This document shows, piece after piece, positions 41,860-53,329 of a DNA stretch of 64,000 nt. The notes beneath the pieces are model-generated. The model was not told the DNA's origin and made no database searches. It was given only the letters and a program-made list of their open reading frames with translations. Both the position numbers and the translations under genes were made by a program. Numbering within the stretch: position 1 is the stretch's first letter; the number at the start of each line of letters is the position of its first letter. Source of the DNA: Nephrocerus scutellatus (Eukaryota > Arthropoda > Insecta > Diptera > Pipunculidae); assembly GCA_947095585.1 (NCBI GenBank), contig OX352763.1:101845908-101909907 (forward strand). Reading direction: 5' to 3'.

Positions 41860-42485
41860 AGTGACTTTGTGAATCAACGATTTTTTTCGGCAAAAAAGCG
41901 TTTTATTTCTCAACATAGTCCTCCTTTAAGCTCGATACATTTAGTCCAGCGTTTTTCCAATATTTTTATTCCTTCCAAATAATAGGTTTTCTTAAATAGG
42001 CGTTTGTTAATGTGAACCTCTTCGTTTGACCCTAATCTCTTACCGCGAATTTATGGATTTTTGCCATGGTGACTGAACACATGTACACCCGTGCATTGTC
42101 TTAATGGAACAGCACTTTTTTCACCAAATGCGGTCTGCGGTTTTTGCTTCAAATCAATATCGAATTTGTCCAAAAGCTCTGAATAATATTCGCTAGTGAT
42201 CGTTTTACCCTTTACAAGGTAATCGATGTGAATGACACTGCGTGCATTCCAAAAAACTGTCGACATGACCTTGTTGGCCGACAGACCCACCTTGGCATTC
42301 TATGGTCAACGTTCATCCGGAAAACCCCACTGTCATGATTGTTTCCTTGTCTCTGGTGTGTTGTGATGGATGTTTCGTCCACGGTTACGAAACTCGTTCG
42401 GATAGCTGCTGAACATCGCCACAAACACTCTTTTGATACAGCATACGAAATTAAATTTTTTTTATTTTCGTTAAAATTCATGACG
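41860..42485 (-). pseudogene. mariner transposase remnant
   Basis: Minus strand. 'FVTVDETSITTHQRQGNN' holds the first catalytic Asp (usual VTMDETWI). 'GLSANKVMSTVFWNARSVIHIDYLVKGKTITSEYYSELLDKFDIDLKQK' (42290-42150) is the strongly conserved central block. 'VLFH.DNARVYMCSVTMAKIHKF' is the second Asp block in a shifted frame, and 'LKEDYVEK' near 41880 is the family C-terminus. The third Asp region is largely deleted. Confidence 0.82.
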
Positions 42486-42539
42486 TTTTCTGCTTTCTAG
42501 TTACTTTTGGACCGAATTCAGTGTGAAAGAACTATCGAT

Positions 42540-42840
42540 GCGAATTACTCCAGCTGAATTTCATTCCACATAGGGATGAACTCCCAATTATTTGCACCCT
42601 ATATGACCTTGGAGAAAGGGAAGATGTCATACATTTCCTCGGCGGATGCCCAATGCTTAGGAAAACGAGAAGACACTTTTTCGGGACTGATTTCATACCG
42701 GACGTTCAAACACTAGAATGCTTGAATGAGCCCAATGTGTCTCAACTGTATCGTTATTGCAAAGTTGCTCTGGTGTACCAAAATCAAATAATAACACGCT
42801 ACTATTCTCAAAACTACTTTTCCTATCTGTAATAAATTTT
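42540..42840 (+). mobile_element. LINE pol C-terminal fragment
   Basis: One frame reads 'LNFIPHRDELPIICTLYDLGEREDVIHFLGGCPMLRKTRRHFFG...YYSQNYFSYL' and stops at 42831. The pattern C-x6-GEREDVIHFLGGCP is the C-terminal zinc-knuckle-like region of R1/Jockey-type elements. An AT-rich 3' tail follows. The 5' part is missing. Confidence 0.6.
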
Positions 42841-42844
42841 TTAT

Positions 42845-43435
42845 TTTATTTTTTTGAATTTTTTATTTTTATTTTATTAAACAATTTGTGGTTAAACTAG
42901 TAAAGTATTATGCAGAATTAATCTATAAAGTTGTCAATCGGCAGACAGCTTTTTTTTTTATTTTGAAGTAAAAAATTATTTTATTGACTATTACTAATTT
43001 ATTAAGTCTTTAATTAAATTTTTTTTATTTAATTGTGTTGCTTATTATTGATTTTATTTAATCGTTTGTAAAAATATTAAAGTCAGAAATTTTTTCGTTA
43101 ATAATTGTCAGCAAGACCGAAATATTGGCAAATATTAATATTTTTACAAACGATTAAAAAAAGTCTCTTACAACATAATTAAATAATAAATAAAATTATT
43201 GTAACATTTAAAACGAATGATAAATAAATTAAAATCTAATCTAATCTACTTTGAATTTTGAATTTATTTTGGATTTTGTTAAAAAAAAAAAAACAAATCG
43301 AACACCACTTATAACCCTTTACATAAATAATACTGAAAAACGTACTTATGTAATTAAAAGTTGTTAGCAGTTAATTGAACACATGTTATAAACGATTGTT
43401 AATTTGGTTAAAAAAACGAAGTGTTGAAATTACTC
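42845..43435. other. Very AT-rich interval
   Basis: No gene. It contains an imperfect inverted repeat: 'cgtttgtaaaaatattaa' near 43065 against 'ttaatatttttacaaacg' at 43136-43153, arms about 18 bp with a loop near 55 bp. Confidence 0.5.
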
Positions 43436-43472
43436 GGAAAAACATAAAAACCCCAAAAAAAATATTTTCATG

Positions 43473-44114
43473 TAAATTCTCTAATTGGAGATGGGTATGT
43501 GTTAAAATTTGAAGAAAATCTCAACGGGTCTAAGAGCCCGATTACTCCAAAAACTTTACAAAAAGTTTTGTCCATCAGTGATACACATGTATGTAAAATT
43601 TGAAGAAAATCGGGTTAATTTTTTTGAAAAATTTTTATGGGCCACCAAAAAGTGTTGTCCATCGGAGATGTATATAAAATTTAAAAAAAATCGGGTTCAT
43701 TTTTTTAAAAATTTGTCTCCAAAATTTTTATAAAAAGTGTTTTTCATCGGAGATACACATGTGTATTAAATTTGTAGAAAATCGGGTTAATTTTTTTAAA
43801 AAAAAATTATGTGGCCCCACGAACCCGGGGCCCGGGCTTTCCAAAATTTTTACAAAAAGTGTTGTCCATCGGAGATACACATGCGTATAAAATTTGAAGA
43901 AAATCGAGTAAATTTTGTAAAATATTTGTATGGGAGCCGCCCGACCCCGTGGCCCGAGGGCCTCAAATTTAAATAGAAAGTGTTGTCTCCGCAAATACAC
44001 ATGTGTGCAAAAAAAAAATTAAAAAATTGATCGCAAGATTCCACGACAGACGTGTGACCGAAAGAGGTCCGACATCCGTGCCACGCGGGCAAGTGAAGTT
44101 AATATAGAGAATTT
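43473..44114 (-). mobile_element. Helentron-like element, long copy with five internal units
   Basis: Reverse orientation, bounded by TAAATTCTCTAAT (43473-43485) and TATAGAGAATTTA (44102-44114). Inside are about five tandem units of 75-130 bp, each with 'ttgtccatcggagatacacatg', 'aaatttgaagaaaatcgggttaatt' and a variable GC-rich block. The unit number differs from the two-unit copies at 16062 and 36968. Near the end is a degenerate 'acgacagacgtgtgaccg' segment in place of the GGCT or CCGA microsatellites of other copies. Confidence 0.8.
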
Positions 44115-44139
44115 AATAAAAATAGAGGTGTGGGCACAA

Positions 44140-44380
44140 CACACTTTCTTTTACAGACTGGGTCGGAGTCTTCAGTAAATGTTTTAATTTTTTCTTTTTA
44201 TTTTTTTACATTTTTTGCACTTAACAGATTTCTCCTAAGTGCTATACTTTTTGATCTATTTGCAAAAACTCGAAAAACTGTCCAAGTAAACTGTCACTTC
44301 CGGTTGTCATATTTCCGTCAAAATCAACTGGCCCCTTCCAATTTATGCAAAAAGCTTAAATATTAACTTTATTCTTCTGA
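44140..44380. repeat. Dispersed repeat, inverted relative of 10855-11065
   Basis: See 10855-11065. The shared core is 'gcaaaaactcgaaaaactgt.caagtaaactgtcactt'. Confidence 0.55.
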
Positions 44381-44639
44381 CTCAGGAGATACAGTTCGAA
44401 AATTTCATGATTACTATACTTCCTTTTACTATGTAAAAGAAAGTAAAAGCAAAACAAACAAAAATCCATACGGGATGCATGTTAACTCCAGAATGGAAAG
44501 ATCGAAAATTCCTTTGCTGGAGTGTTTCTTAGAATAAGGCAAAGATTATGGTTTGTCCGTCAATGGGTTCAGGTAACTGGCATACAAAGTGGCCCCAACA
44601 AATAACTTTTATGTTCTAAAAATTAACGGTGGTATGACT

Positions 44640-44725
44640 AATTTGGTGTGCTGGGTGTAAATTCAGTACACCCAGTACACCCAGTACACCCAGTATACCC
44701 AGTACACCAAGTACACCACGATTAT
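44640..44725. repeat. 9-bp microsatellite (CAGTACACC)n
   Basis: About seven copies of CAGTACACC with minor variants. The reverse complement of the 4260 array has unit AGTACACTG, which matches AGTACACCC of this array at seven of nine positions. Confidence 0.8.
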
Positions 44726-44809
44726 AGAAATGCATGCAAGATCAATACTCCGCACACAATTGGTAGCTGTAGCAGTAGTATTATTTATTTTATTTATTTA
44801 TTGTTAGTG

Positions 44810-45120
44810 GGCTGAAAAGCATTGTGCACTGCGACCTTAAGGTCTATTGTGCGTCCCAGATGCCTACCACATTTTGTGGTGGCCTAGTCCTCGATAGGTC
44901 TGGCATTCTGCCATAGAACTGTGTGAGCCTTGAGGTATTGAAGTCTTTTCCGGGTGAGGACATCACATATAAATAGTATGTGTTCTGGCGTCACCTCTGC
45001 CTCGCCACAAAAACGGCAGCGATCTGTCTGAGATTTTCCTATTTTTGTTAAGTGGCCATTAAATGGACCATGTCCTGTCATATACCAGACAAGGGATATT
45101 AGTGTTTGTCGGTTTAGCTT
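44810..45120 (-). mobile_element. LINE pol C-terminal fragment
   Basis: Minus strand frame 45081-44884: 'MTGHGPFNGHLTKIGKSQTDRCRFCGEAEVTPEHILFICDVLTRKR'. TGHGPFNGHL and the C-x2-C...H...C pattern are typical of the end of R1/Jockey-type pol proteins. The stop at 44884 is followed by 3' UTR ('ggccaccacaaaatgtggtaggcatctgggacgcac' on the minus strand). 5'-truncated. Confidence 0.75.
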
Positions 45121-45479
45121 GATTGCTTTGTTTATGTTTTTAATGTTGTAGCAGTAGTAAGATGTAAGTGTTAGATTTATTTTAACTTGAAAGCATTACA
45201 TTGTGCTTTGGCGGTAAATCATTTATTACTGATAATAACTGAAGCATCCTCCTAATATTACAAAAGATGTGTTGTGTTTTATTTTTCAGTAGCGTGCGCC
45301 CTGCTTTGCATTTTTTGTCACGACGGTAGGCTGGAAGTTTATTTTGACTTTAAAATATATTTTTGAAGTGTTTTCGCAATTATGATTAAAAACATTAATA
45401 TGTCTGTTCAAAAATGCTTAACAAAGTTACGATCACCACAAAAGCGTTCCCGTAACGCATATACTGTTGAACTATTAAA

Positions 45480-45575
45480 AAAAACAACCCATAAAAATTA
45501 AAATTTTTCATCTAAATTCTCTAATCGCAGAAATTGATATGGGAGCCCCTCGATCCTGGGCCATTTTTTTTTATT
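45480..45575 (-). mobile_element. Helentron-like element, first part
   Basis: 'aaaacaacccataaaaattaaaatttttcatctaaattctctaat' (45481-45525) is a well-preserved outer end of the family, followed by 'atatgggagcccctcgatcctgggcc' and then unrelated sequence. It may be the severed end of the copy at 46020-46413. Confidence 0.65.
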
Positions 45576-46019
45576 GTAGAAGAAAATCATCGAAACAAAC
45601 ATTTGACATCAGATGTTAAAATTGAAAAAGCTCAGATCATTTTATTCTGAGCACTTAGAGCACGCTCATACTCTGAGCAAATAAGAAACACGAACATTTA
45701 TCTTGAGAACTCTTTGACTGCTCTGAACTAATTTATGAAAACGCCAAATGACAGAATATTGTGAAAACTTGTTGTTCTATCTGTAAGTTGATATCGACAA
45801 CAAAAAAAACGACATCAATAAAAATACAATTCAGTATATAATAAAAATGTAAGTTGAAGTAAGCATAAAACATTTATGTCTCGTTTCATTTGCTGGGTTC
45901 ATTTGTGCGTGCGCTAAGATTTCTCTCTCTCTCTCCACCACCAACAAAACCATGCAGCGCAGCCGACTGCGCAGCACTCACCGCACACAGTCCATAAAGG
46001 GCGACGAATATCTGGTGCC

Positions 46020-46413
46020 AGTACAGATATTTAAAAAATGTATAAGGGCCTTGCGGCCGAACCCGGGACCCGATCACTACCAAATTTTCGAAAAAGTATT
46101 GTTTATTGGGTATACACATGGTGTAAAATTTGAAGAAAATCGGGTAAATTTTTTAAAATTTTTGTTTGGGAGCCCCCCGACCCCGCAGCCCAAGGGGCCT
46201 CAAAATTTAATAGAAAGTGTTGTCTCTGGAAATACGCATGTGTGCAAAATTTCAATAAAATCGGGCCATGGGAAGTGGGTTAAAAATTGATCGCAAGAAT
46301 CCACGACAGACGACCGACCGACGACCGACCGACGACCGACCGACAACCGACCGACGACCGACCGACGACCGACCGACGACCCACGGGCAAGTGAAGTTAA
46401 TATAGAGAATTTA
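46020..46413 (-). mobile_element. Helentron-like element, second part, with (CCGACGAC)n
   Basis: Two internal units, then 'gtgggttaaaaattgatcgcaagaatcc', an array of CCGACGAC (about 46305-46383) and the end 'gggcaagtgaagttaatatagagaattta' (TATAGAGAATTTA 46401-46413). The microsatellite occupies the same place as GGCTGGCTGG in other copies, so this position is hypervariable. The array is transcribed in no known gene. Confidence 0.75.
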
Positions 46414-46429
46414 AAAAGAAGTGCAAAAT

Positions 46430-48550
46430 AGGAGAGTAAGTTCATTTCCCCTCAATCTAAATTTTGCAAACTTTTACTACAAAAAATTTTTGTGAGTAAA
46501 AGTGAACAAACTGTCAAAAACGAATTGATTGACAACTAACTAGTAATGTGGCGATCGTTTGATGTTGCCCCTCCTTTGACAGGAGAGAGAGTGTAAGAGA
46601 TTTTAATGTAAATTTACTCTTTTAATTTTTTTTAGTACAAAAAGTAAGGGGGTAGTCTATTATCTGGAGGTCATTGTCCATTCTTATGTTGTGATAAACA
46701 AGACGGATACAGTTGGCTACCACTATTTTTGATTATTATTATTATGAGTTAACTATGCGTTGAAATAAGTTTCTATCCTGCCTTGTTTCGATGTCAAAGT
46801 GACTACTTTTTTTGTTCGTTCCTTGGGAGTCATTATCAAGAGTTAAAAACCTTGTAAAAAAAATAATATAATTCTGTTATTTAGGAGCTAATGTTATTAC
46901 TTGCTATCATCTTTAATAAGAAACTTACTTTTTAAAATCGAGCTAAACGCAGCTTAAGTTGATTTCTTTTTGATTTTCTTTTCGAATCAAATTTTTTAAA
47001 ATTCTTTTCACTTTTTCTTTTATTCAGTTAAGCCAATGCTATATTAATCCAATTTCGTATTTTTTAGTTCTTCGTGTACTTTTCAAAAATTCAAAATGAT
47101 GTTGCAAACTGTTCGTTTTGAACGAAATCATCAAATTCAGCGAATTAATTTTTTACCAAAAAATTCCGTGCACTTGTTGACTGATGTTCTTAGATTTTAT
47201 GCAATCCATATATCAATGTGTTTAGTACCACTATGTATACAAAAAATAAACAACAACAACAAAAATAACAACGTTGGCAATAGTTAGCAAAATATTTCAC
47301 TTTTATAATCCGTTTTATTAAGTAACAAAAAAATAATTGAAAGTTTCGTAAAAAAAAGGAATTCGCGGATCGATCGACCGTTCAGAGGAAATCACCACCC
47401 ACCACGGCGAGAGTCACAAACTAAGTCTGTTTTTCCAACAAAAATACTACGACTATAAGCCGAGAATCACAAGCTTATAATGGATTTTCACTTTGGTTTG
47501 AGTTCGAGTTGGATTTTTTTTTTTTTTAATTTTCTTAATCGAAAGGAAGTATTTGTACGAATTCGCGTGTTGTCCGTGTCCGGTGTGCGTGAGTGCTATA
47601 TGCTAAGCGAGCGTCACTCAAAGTGGAATTGAACCAATCGTATGGAAAGCTTAAATAAAACTGAGCTTAAGTACAGCTCGGCGACAACAAAACCGATCGT
47701 GTGGTTGTGGCGTATAGACTGTGTCGCTGTCGCATTGCAGTCACATTCAGCAGAATCAGCGTTCGTTTGTTTGGTGGTAGTGGTAATTACTCCTGTGTTT
47801 GTTTTCTTTGATCGTTTTGGATTGTCATCCATATGTGTCTGTGTCTGCATTGCTGATTAATAACAATCGCTGCTCAAACAGCCGTTCATGAGATACTAAA
47901 CTAAAAATAATAAACAATTCAATTCACACAAATTATTGTTGTTATTGTTTGTTGTTGCTGCGTACGCATAGTTGCACTCACTGGTACGTTGTTAGTATTT
48001 AGAGTTAGGAACGTGTGATGGCAACATTTTCAAGACATCTAAAGATCGTTTGTCAGCGTTTTGCTACATTTCCTGCCATTCCACACGCAGCTTGTTCGAT
48101 TTTAAATAAAACGGACAATACTGGTAGACTTAGGTACTTGAATCATAGTCACAAGTAAAGAATTTATCTTAACTGACTTGCAATTAATGATCAGAAACAA
48201 CAAGAGGATGTTTACTGGATGTCTATGCTGCTTCCTAGCCTAGTCTGCACTCTAGTGCACTAGAATTTGGAGACAGATTCATTTTTAAGAGATTGTACTT
48301 TAGGTTTTTGTGCGATTGTCCATCAACCATACTTATAAAGGGTTCTTCAATTGGGACGCCGCATTTTTCCAATAGGGTTTCTTAGCTATATGGGAAGGTA
48401 GCTCCGATTTTTTTAACATTTTAACTAAACCTGCCATTTATTCCTTGAAAATTACATGCGTAATTCAAAGAAAGATTTTCCTCATTAGTTGTTTTTTTAA
48501 TTAATACCCTAAGCAACTGTGACCTGAAAGATCTAATGTATCTGAGGGTT
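46430..48550. other. Mostly non-repetitive interval; possible promoter or first exon near 47340-48000
   Basis: No transposon family was recognised. The stretch 47340-48000 is less AT-rich, has CpG-containing words ('gcggatcgatcgaccg', 'gcgagcgtcactc') and CAA/GTT-rich runs typical of fly 5' UTRs. It could hold a non-coding first exon or promoter, perhaps of the CG3168-like gene 25 kb away on the minus strand or of a gene beyond the window. No splice link can be shown. Confidence 0.2.
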
Positions 48551-48570
48551 TGTTTGTTTTAAGAGATGTA

Positions 48571-48735
48571 TATTGGCGCGACAGACCATTGCGGTCCAAG
48601 GCCTGGCTTCTCGCAACCATTTGTGTTGAGCATGTATATTTTTGCACACAAATGGAGGGGACCTACAATTTATTGCCTGATCCAAACGGCGAATTGAGAA
48701 GTCCATGCTCTAATCCACCGAGCCACGGCGCCCAC
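48571..48735 (-). mobile_element. tRNA-SINE with internal deletion and 11-bp target duplication
   Basis: Reverse orientation. The head TGGGCGCCGTGGCTCGGTGG (with A box) jumps from 'agagcatgga' to 'cttctcaattcgccg', losing the B box and about 110 bp. The 3' half is complete with a very short tail. The perfect duplication TAAGAGATGTA is at 48560-48570 and 48736-48746. Confidence 0.87.
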
Positions 48736-48789
48736 TAAGAGATGTACCACCTCCCATAAACGATAGTACATCTTTAGTGGCAGAATTTC

Positions 48790-50520
48790 TCAACTCCGCT
48801 GTCTAGCATATTTCCTTGTGAAAGATGCGTTTCCTTTACCAAAGTAATGCTGGGCATTCACAGAGAATGTGCTCGGATTGCTCTTTATCTTTCGAGCAGA
48901 ACCAAAATTCTGTCTCTGAGCCCACATCAATTTTGTTAAGGTGAAATCGCAAGCCTGTTAGAAAAATCACCAGCTTCCTAATGCTATCCCTATTAAAAGT
49001 AAGGATTTCCTTGTAGGAAAAGGGTTTGGATTGTCTACGCCCCGTGACGCTTTCCTAGTGCGCCAGACACAGTTTGTGTTCCCAACAATGTATTAGTGTA
49101 GGGTTCAGATCCTATGAATTCCGAGCCAACCCTAGCTAGTTTATCTGCAGATTCGTTGCCTGCAATTCCAATCGAGTTTGACTTTGTTGTGTCTCGCAAG
49201 AGATTGCAGTGCATCGTAACAGTTTTAGACTGATATCGAGTCTATCAAAGTGGACGACAGCGCTTCAAGTGCTGCCTGGCTATCTGAAAAGATATATAAT
49301 ATAGCACTTTCATTCCTTTGTTAAGGTTTATTCTGGAACAGATCTCAATGGCATAGAGTTCTGCATGGAAAACCGAGGGACTTTTTCCCATTGGTATCGA
49401 GACTTTGGTGTTGGGCTCAGAGACACCAGCTCCAAACTCCAGTTTCCATCTTTGATCCATCTGTAAACCAGACCAGACCTCTCTAGCGTCCAGTACCGGA
49501 ACACCATTGCACCAGTTTGACCTGTCCAATATTTTTACCTCAAATTTCCTTCCGAAACAGTGCTCCCTGACCATAATGTCGGGGATAGTGCAGAACATGT
49601 CTCTTTTTAAGGAATTAAGTCAAGAACTTTCAGGTGACCCACATAGTTGCAGCTTAATTGTGCATCTGGCAGCCGTCTTCCTGATGAAGATATGCAAAGG
49701 TGAAAGCCTTACAACAGCTTCTAATGCAGTCGTAGTGCATGCGCGCATGGTACCCGTTATACCTAGACAGGCAATTCTTTGTATCTTCTGAAGCTTAGTT
49801 GCCGTTGTCCGTTTCGGTCACCAAACGATAGCGGCGTACGTGATAATAGGTCTCACCATCATTTTGTACATCCAATGTACCATTTACCATAAGATTTAGA
49901 CTCCAAGTTCTGCCGTAGAGGCGTCTACTGGCCCACAAGGCCCTAGTGACATGAAAATTCCAGTTTAGCCGTTTATCAAGGATGACGCCGAAATACTTAA
50001 CTACGCTGGAATAATCTAACGTGGTGCCTTTGATGATGATAGGTCACAAAACGACCAGTCTTCTTTTCGTAAAAGGCACTATAATGGTTCTGCAAGGATT
50101 GATGGATAGTCCTTCTCTGCTGCACTATTCTAAAACGTATATTAAAGCACCTTCCATGACACTAGTTCCGTACTAGTTGCAGTGCTTACCACTAATAAAA
50201 AGCCAAATCGTCTACATAAACTATGGCGATGCAGCCTGATCTGTGAAGATCGACAAGAAGACTGTCAATGACTAGTGAACATAGAAGGAGAGAAAGCACT
50301 GCTCCTTGGAGACATCCCTTAACTGCACAGTCACACTCAGACACTCCTCCCGAGGAGGAAATAATATCTTGACTTTCAAGCATGGCTGATATCCAATGTT
50401 TGGTCGAGTCTTCGATACATCTGCTACTGATTATCCTTGCAATAGAATCGTAGCATGCTGTATCGAAAGCGGGATCAATAACGAGAAAGGCGTACAGGTC
50501 TACTTCCATGTAACTAAAAG
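48790..50520 (-). mobile_element. R1/I-like LINE fragment with RT and RNase H
   Basis: Minus strand. RT is at 50509-50192: 'FLVIDPAFDTACYDSIARI', 'CAVKGCLQGAVLSLLLCSLVIDSLL', 'IAIVYVDDLAFY' (active site VDD). Thumb pieces lie between 50190 and 49600. The RNase H region is at 49598-49245 ('KVSIPMGKSPSVFHAELYAIEIC', catalytic Glu in HAELYAI), and a degraded C-terminal end follows to about 48790. Several frames are broken. It is a different lineage from LINE-A. Confidence 0.75.
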
Positions 50521-50554
50521 TTCCTTCTATATTCTTTACAAGATAGTGCTTTTT

Positions 50555-50920
50555 CCTTTCCTTTCAATCCAGGTCACACTGTATGGTGTCAAATGTACTG
50601 TTCATCTCATAAACGCTGGCGTTCACCAGCTCACTTTTGTCTCCAACACTATTTCTTATTTTCATTTTTTATTTTTATATATTTTATTCCAATTCAGCTG
50701 CTGAGCACCAGTTCTGTGTTTTCGCTTTGTATGATAGCCAGACATTCAACAGACATGTGGATAGACATCACCTCTTATCCTTAACATTAAAATGTTGCGA
50801 ATCCCTTAAGCATGTGTACGTTAAAAAAAAATTAAAAATAATTAACTCGAAGTGCATTGTTTTCTCCTATGAGTATGCGAGCTTCGACTTCCTGACCACC
50901 TTAGCCTTCGAATGAAAGCC
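50555..50920 (+). mobile_element. LINE-A reverse transcriptase fragment
   Basis: 'SIQVTLYGVKCTVHLINAGVHQ' followed by 'PTLFLIFIFYF' in the next frame matches 'RSIQVVLDGFKSKVH.INAGVPQGSVLS.TLFLIFI' of LINE-A. Only the RT palm start is recognisable; it fades after about 50910. Confidence 0.55.
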
Positions 50921-51189
50921 ATCCATTTTCGAAAACTAGCGATCGTCACATGCCTCTCTAAATGGTATCTGAGCTGTGGTAAGAAGCTTTATTATAATGT
51001 ATTTGTTAAGCTGACTGGATTGGAATAGACCAACTTCAAGAAAGTGATAAAAGCGGTAAAAATAGACTTCCTTGAAGTCATATCACCTGGCAAGTCTAAC
51101 ATCCGTTCAGTTCTTTTCTTTACCAATGGATTACGCGAGGCTGTTTTGTCTAAGAAATAATACAAACCGTGTAAGCAGACATTAAGATA

Positions 51190-51785
51190 GTGCAGCGAAA
51201 ATTATAAGTAGTGCAATTCTGCAACTATCTCGGGTCAATTGTAGCAGCCGATAGCACTCTAAGCCAACAAAGCCTATACACTAGTCATGACTCTCCAAAA
51301 CCCCGGCATACGGACTTGGGTGTTTAGCAAAAATCACTCTGAGTTTTCTAAGCCGCATTTGAGGGGAAAAGTCTTACGGATAATTTTTTTGGCCGTTAAT
51401 GAGGAAGAAGACTCTTTAATGAATTGATGTTCAACGCGTTACAACAATATTTACATTGTGAAGAGAAATATGCTCTGGTCGGCAGGTCACCTAGATGGCA
51501 TGAGCGAAGAGGATGCTGCTCTTATAGTATCTTGCGGTAGGATTTATGGTACACGGCAGCAAGTAGTGATAAGCAAACACAAGACCAGTCTTATAGAGTG
51601 TAGGACGGAGTTATGGTATTGGACTTGCATTGGTGTCTTTAGTCTGCAAGAGACTGTAAAACCAATTTATTTCAAAATTAAGAGAGAGAGAGACAGACCA
51701 AGCTTACGCCGAGAGGATAACGTAGATCAGGACGCTCACTGCTAAGGTATGCCAAACTGGATGCCGGGAAAGTAAGCCGTAATAG
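51190..51785 (+). mobile_element. LINE-B (RTE-like) 3' fragment
   Basis: 'FCNYLGSIVAADSTLS', then broken sequence, then 'IVKRNMLWSAGHLDGMSEEDAAL...CGRIYGTRQQ' and 'RERDRPSLRREDNVDQDAH' (about 51450-51745). This is the same tail region as at 55150-55340, with an insertion of about 90 bp between GTRQ and RPSLR. Confidence 0.7.
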
Positions 51786-52102
51786 TTATACAAGTGACGC
51801 TTAAAAAAGCTCCGGAATAGTTTTATTGCAGTCTCGTTGCCTGCGATTCCTTTTGGTATGTTTCGCTTAAAGTCACAAGGTATCGAAACAGCTCTTGGCC
51901 AGTCTTGAGCTTACCGAGTAGGAACTACATGCTTTTATAGCCGCTCAGCTATATCTGAGAATATTACAATCAAGTTAATTTTAGCGCCTCGCGTCTGGGG
52001 AAATTCTTCTAAGCATCTTGGGATGTTCCAACTTTTTTTTGACAGTCTATTGACGATTCCAGCATCACGAACCCTCAGTGGATAAATTTTAAATCTAATA
52101 TA

Positions 52103-53325
52103 AAGGGTTGGCAATCAACTGGTTTATTTATAAATTATAGGCTATGCCAACTTTTTTTTAAACGATTTGCTTTAAATTTTGACAACCCGGTCAGTCTAAT
52201 ATTCCGCGGCACGAAACAATCATGTTTTCGCTTGAGAATCGTTTTGAAAACTTATTTCCAATGTCTGTGTCGTGTAGCAGAAATTGTACGAATTTTAAAA
52301 ATAAATATGGGTCGTAAAAGAACTCAAAATGGAACCGCTGTGGTGAAATTGGTGAAGAAAGTTCGTGAGAAAGCCTCGCTATTGGATAACAGAAGTGGTC
52401 CCCGACGTTGGCCAGTGCGCACACCCAGGAATATTGCGGCTGTGGCCCATAGTGTGGGACAGGATCCATCAACCTCAATTCGACGCTGATCGCAGAAACT
52501 GGCCATTAGGTGTGTCTAAGCCTGAGCAGAATACTGAACAAAGACCACGGATTATCCGCTTGCAAATGAATCGGGAGTTAAAAGCAAATGACCAGCCGCT
52601 TTGATATCAGCTCTCTGTGTGGGCCATAAACCTGCTTGATAATGACTTCGATTTTGGTCGAAAAATCATCTTTTCAGAAGAATTGCATTTTCATCTCGGG
52701 GCCTATATAAACAAGCAGAACTGCCAGATTTGGGGTTCGGAACAGCCACAATTAATCGTATTCACCAAGAGCGACAGTTTTGTTGGGATTTTGGAGTAGT
52801 TGCCGATTTTTTTCGAAAACGCTGCTGAAAACGCCGTTACCGTCAATGGCGACCGTCACAGGGCTAGCTGACCAACTTTTAATAGCCTCAAATCGAGGCC
52901 ATGAATGTGGACGACCTTTGGTTTCAAGAAGATGACGCCACATGCCATACACGCCGACTGACTATTGATCTCTTGCGCGCCAAATTTGGCAACCGAATAA
53001 TCAGCCGTTTTGGAGATGTCAATTGGCGGAGCTGCTATTTGACGCCGATGAACGTTTTTCTATGGGGTGCTGTTAAGTATAGATATTATGCGGATAGTCC
53101 AAAGACAATTCCAGCTTTAAAACATAACATTGCGATTGTTATTTGTGAGAGAGGCGCCGAAATGATCGAAAAAGTTATTGAAAACTGGACTCACAGGATG
53201 CGGCTTACTGTTAGGACAACAGAGTTAGCCAAATAAACGAAATTGTTTTTGATTCTTAAATCGGAGACTTAAACCTTCACAATAAAAAAATAAGGTAAAA
53301 ACAAACTTTTAAATTGCCCACTCTT
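52103..53325 (+). mobile_element. rosa-like (DD41D) mariner-superfamily transposon, degenerate
   Basis: Inverted ends begin AAGGGTTGGCAATCAA (52103) and, on the other strand, AAGAGTGGGCAATTTAA (from 53325), each next to TA. The interior encodes a decayed copy of the transposase seen at 57152-58239: the helix-turn-helix region with 'VRTPRNIAAVAHSVGQDPSTSIRR' (52232-52489), 'DFDFGRKIIFSEELHFHLGAYINKQNCQIWGSEQP' with the first catalytic Asp position occupied by Glu-Glu (SEEL), and 'WFQEDDATCHT' (second Asp). The third acid is Asn (MNVFLWG in place of LDYYLWG). Several stops. Confidence 0.8.
52901..53236 (+). pseudogene. Transposase C-terminal half of the degenerate DD41D element
   Basis: A 111-codon frame. 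WFQEDDATCHT carries the second catalytic Asp. The third catalytic position is changed to Asn within 'TPMNVFLWG', so no active enzyme could be made even if the frame were whole. It ends in the C-terminal region aligned with VGYCMASRG of the better copy. Confidence 0.75.
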
Positions 53326-53329
53326 TACA

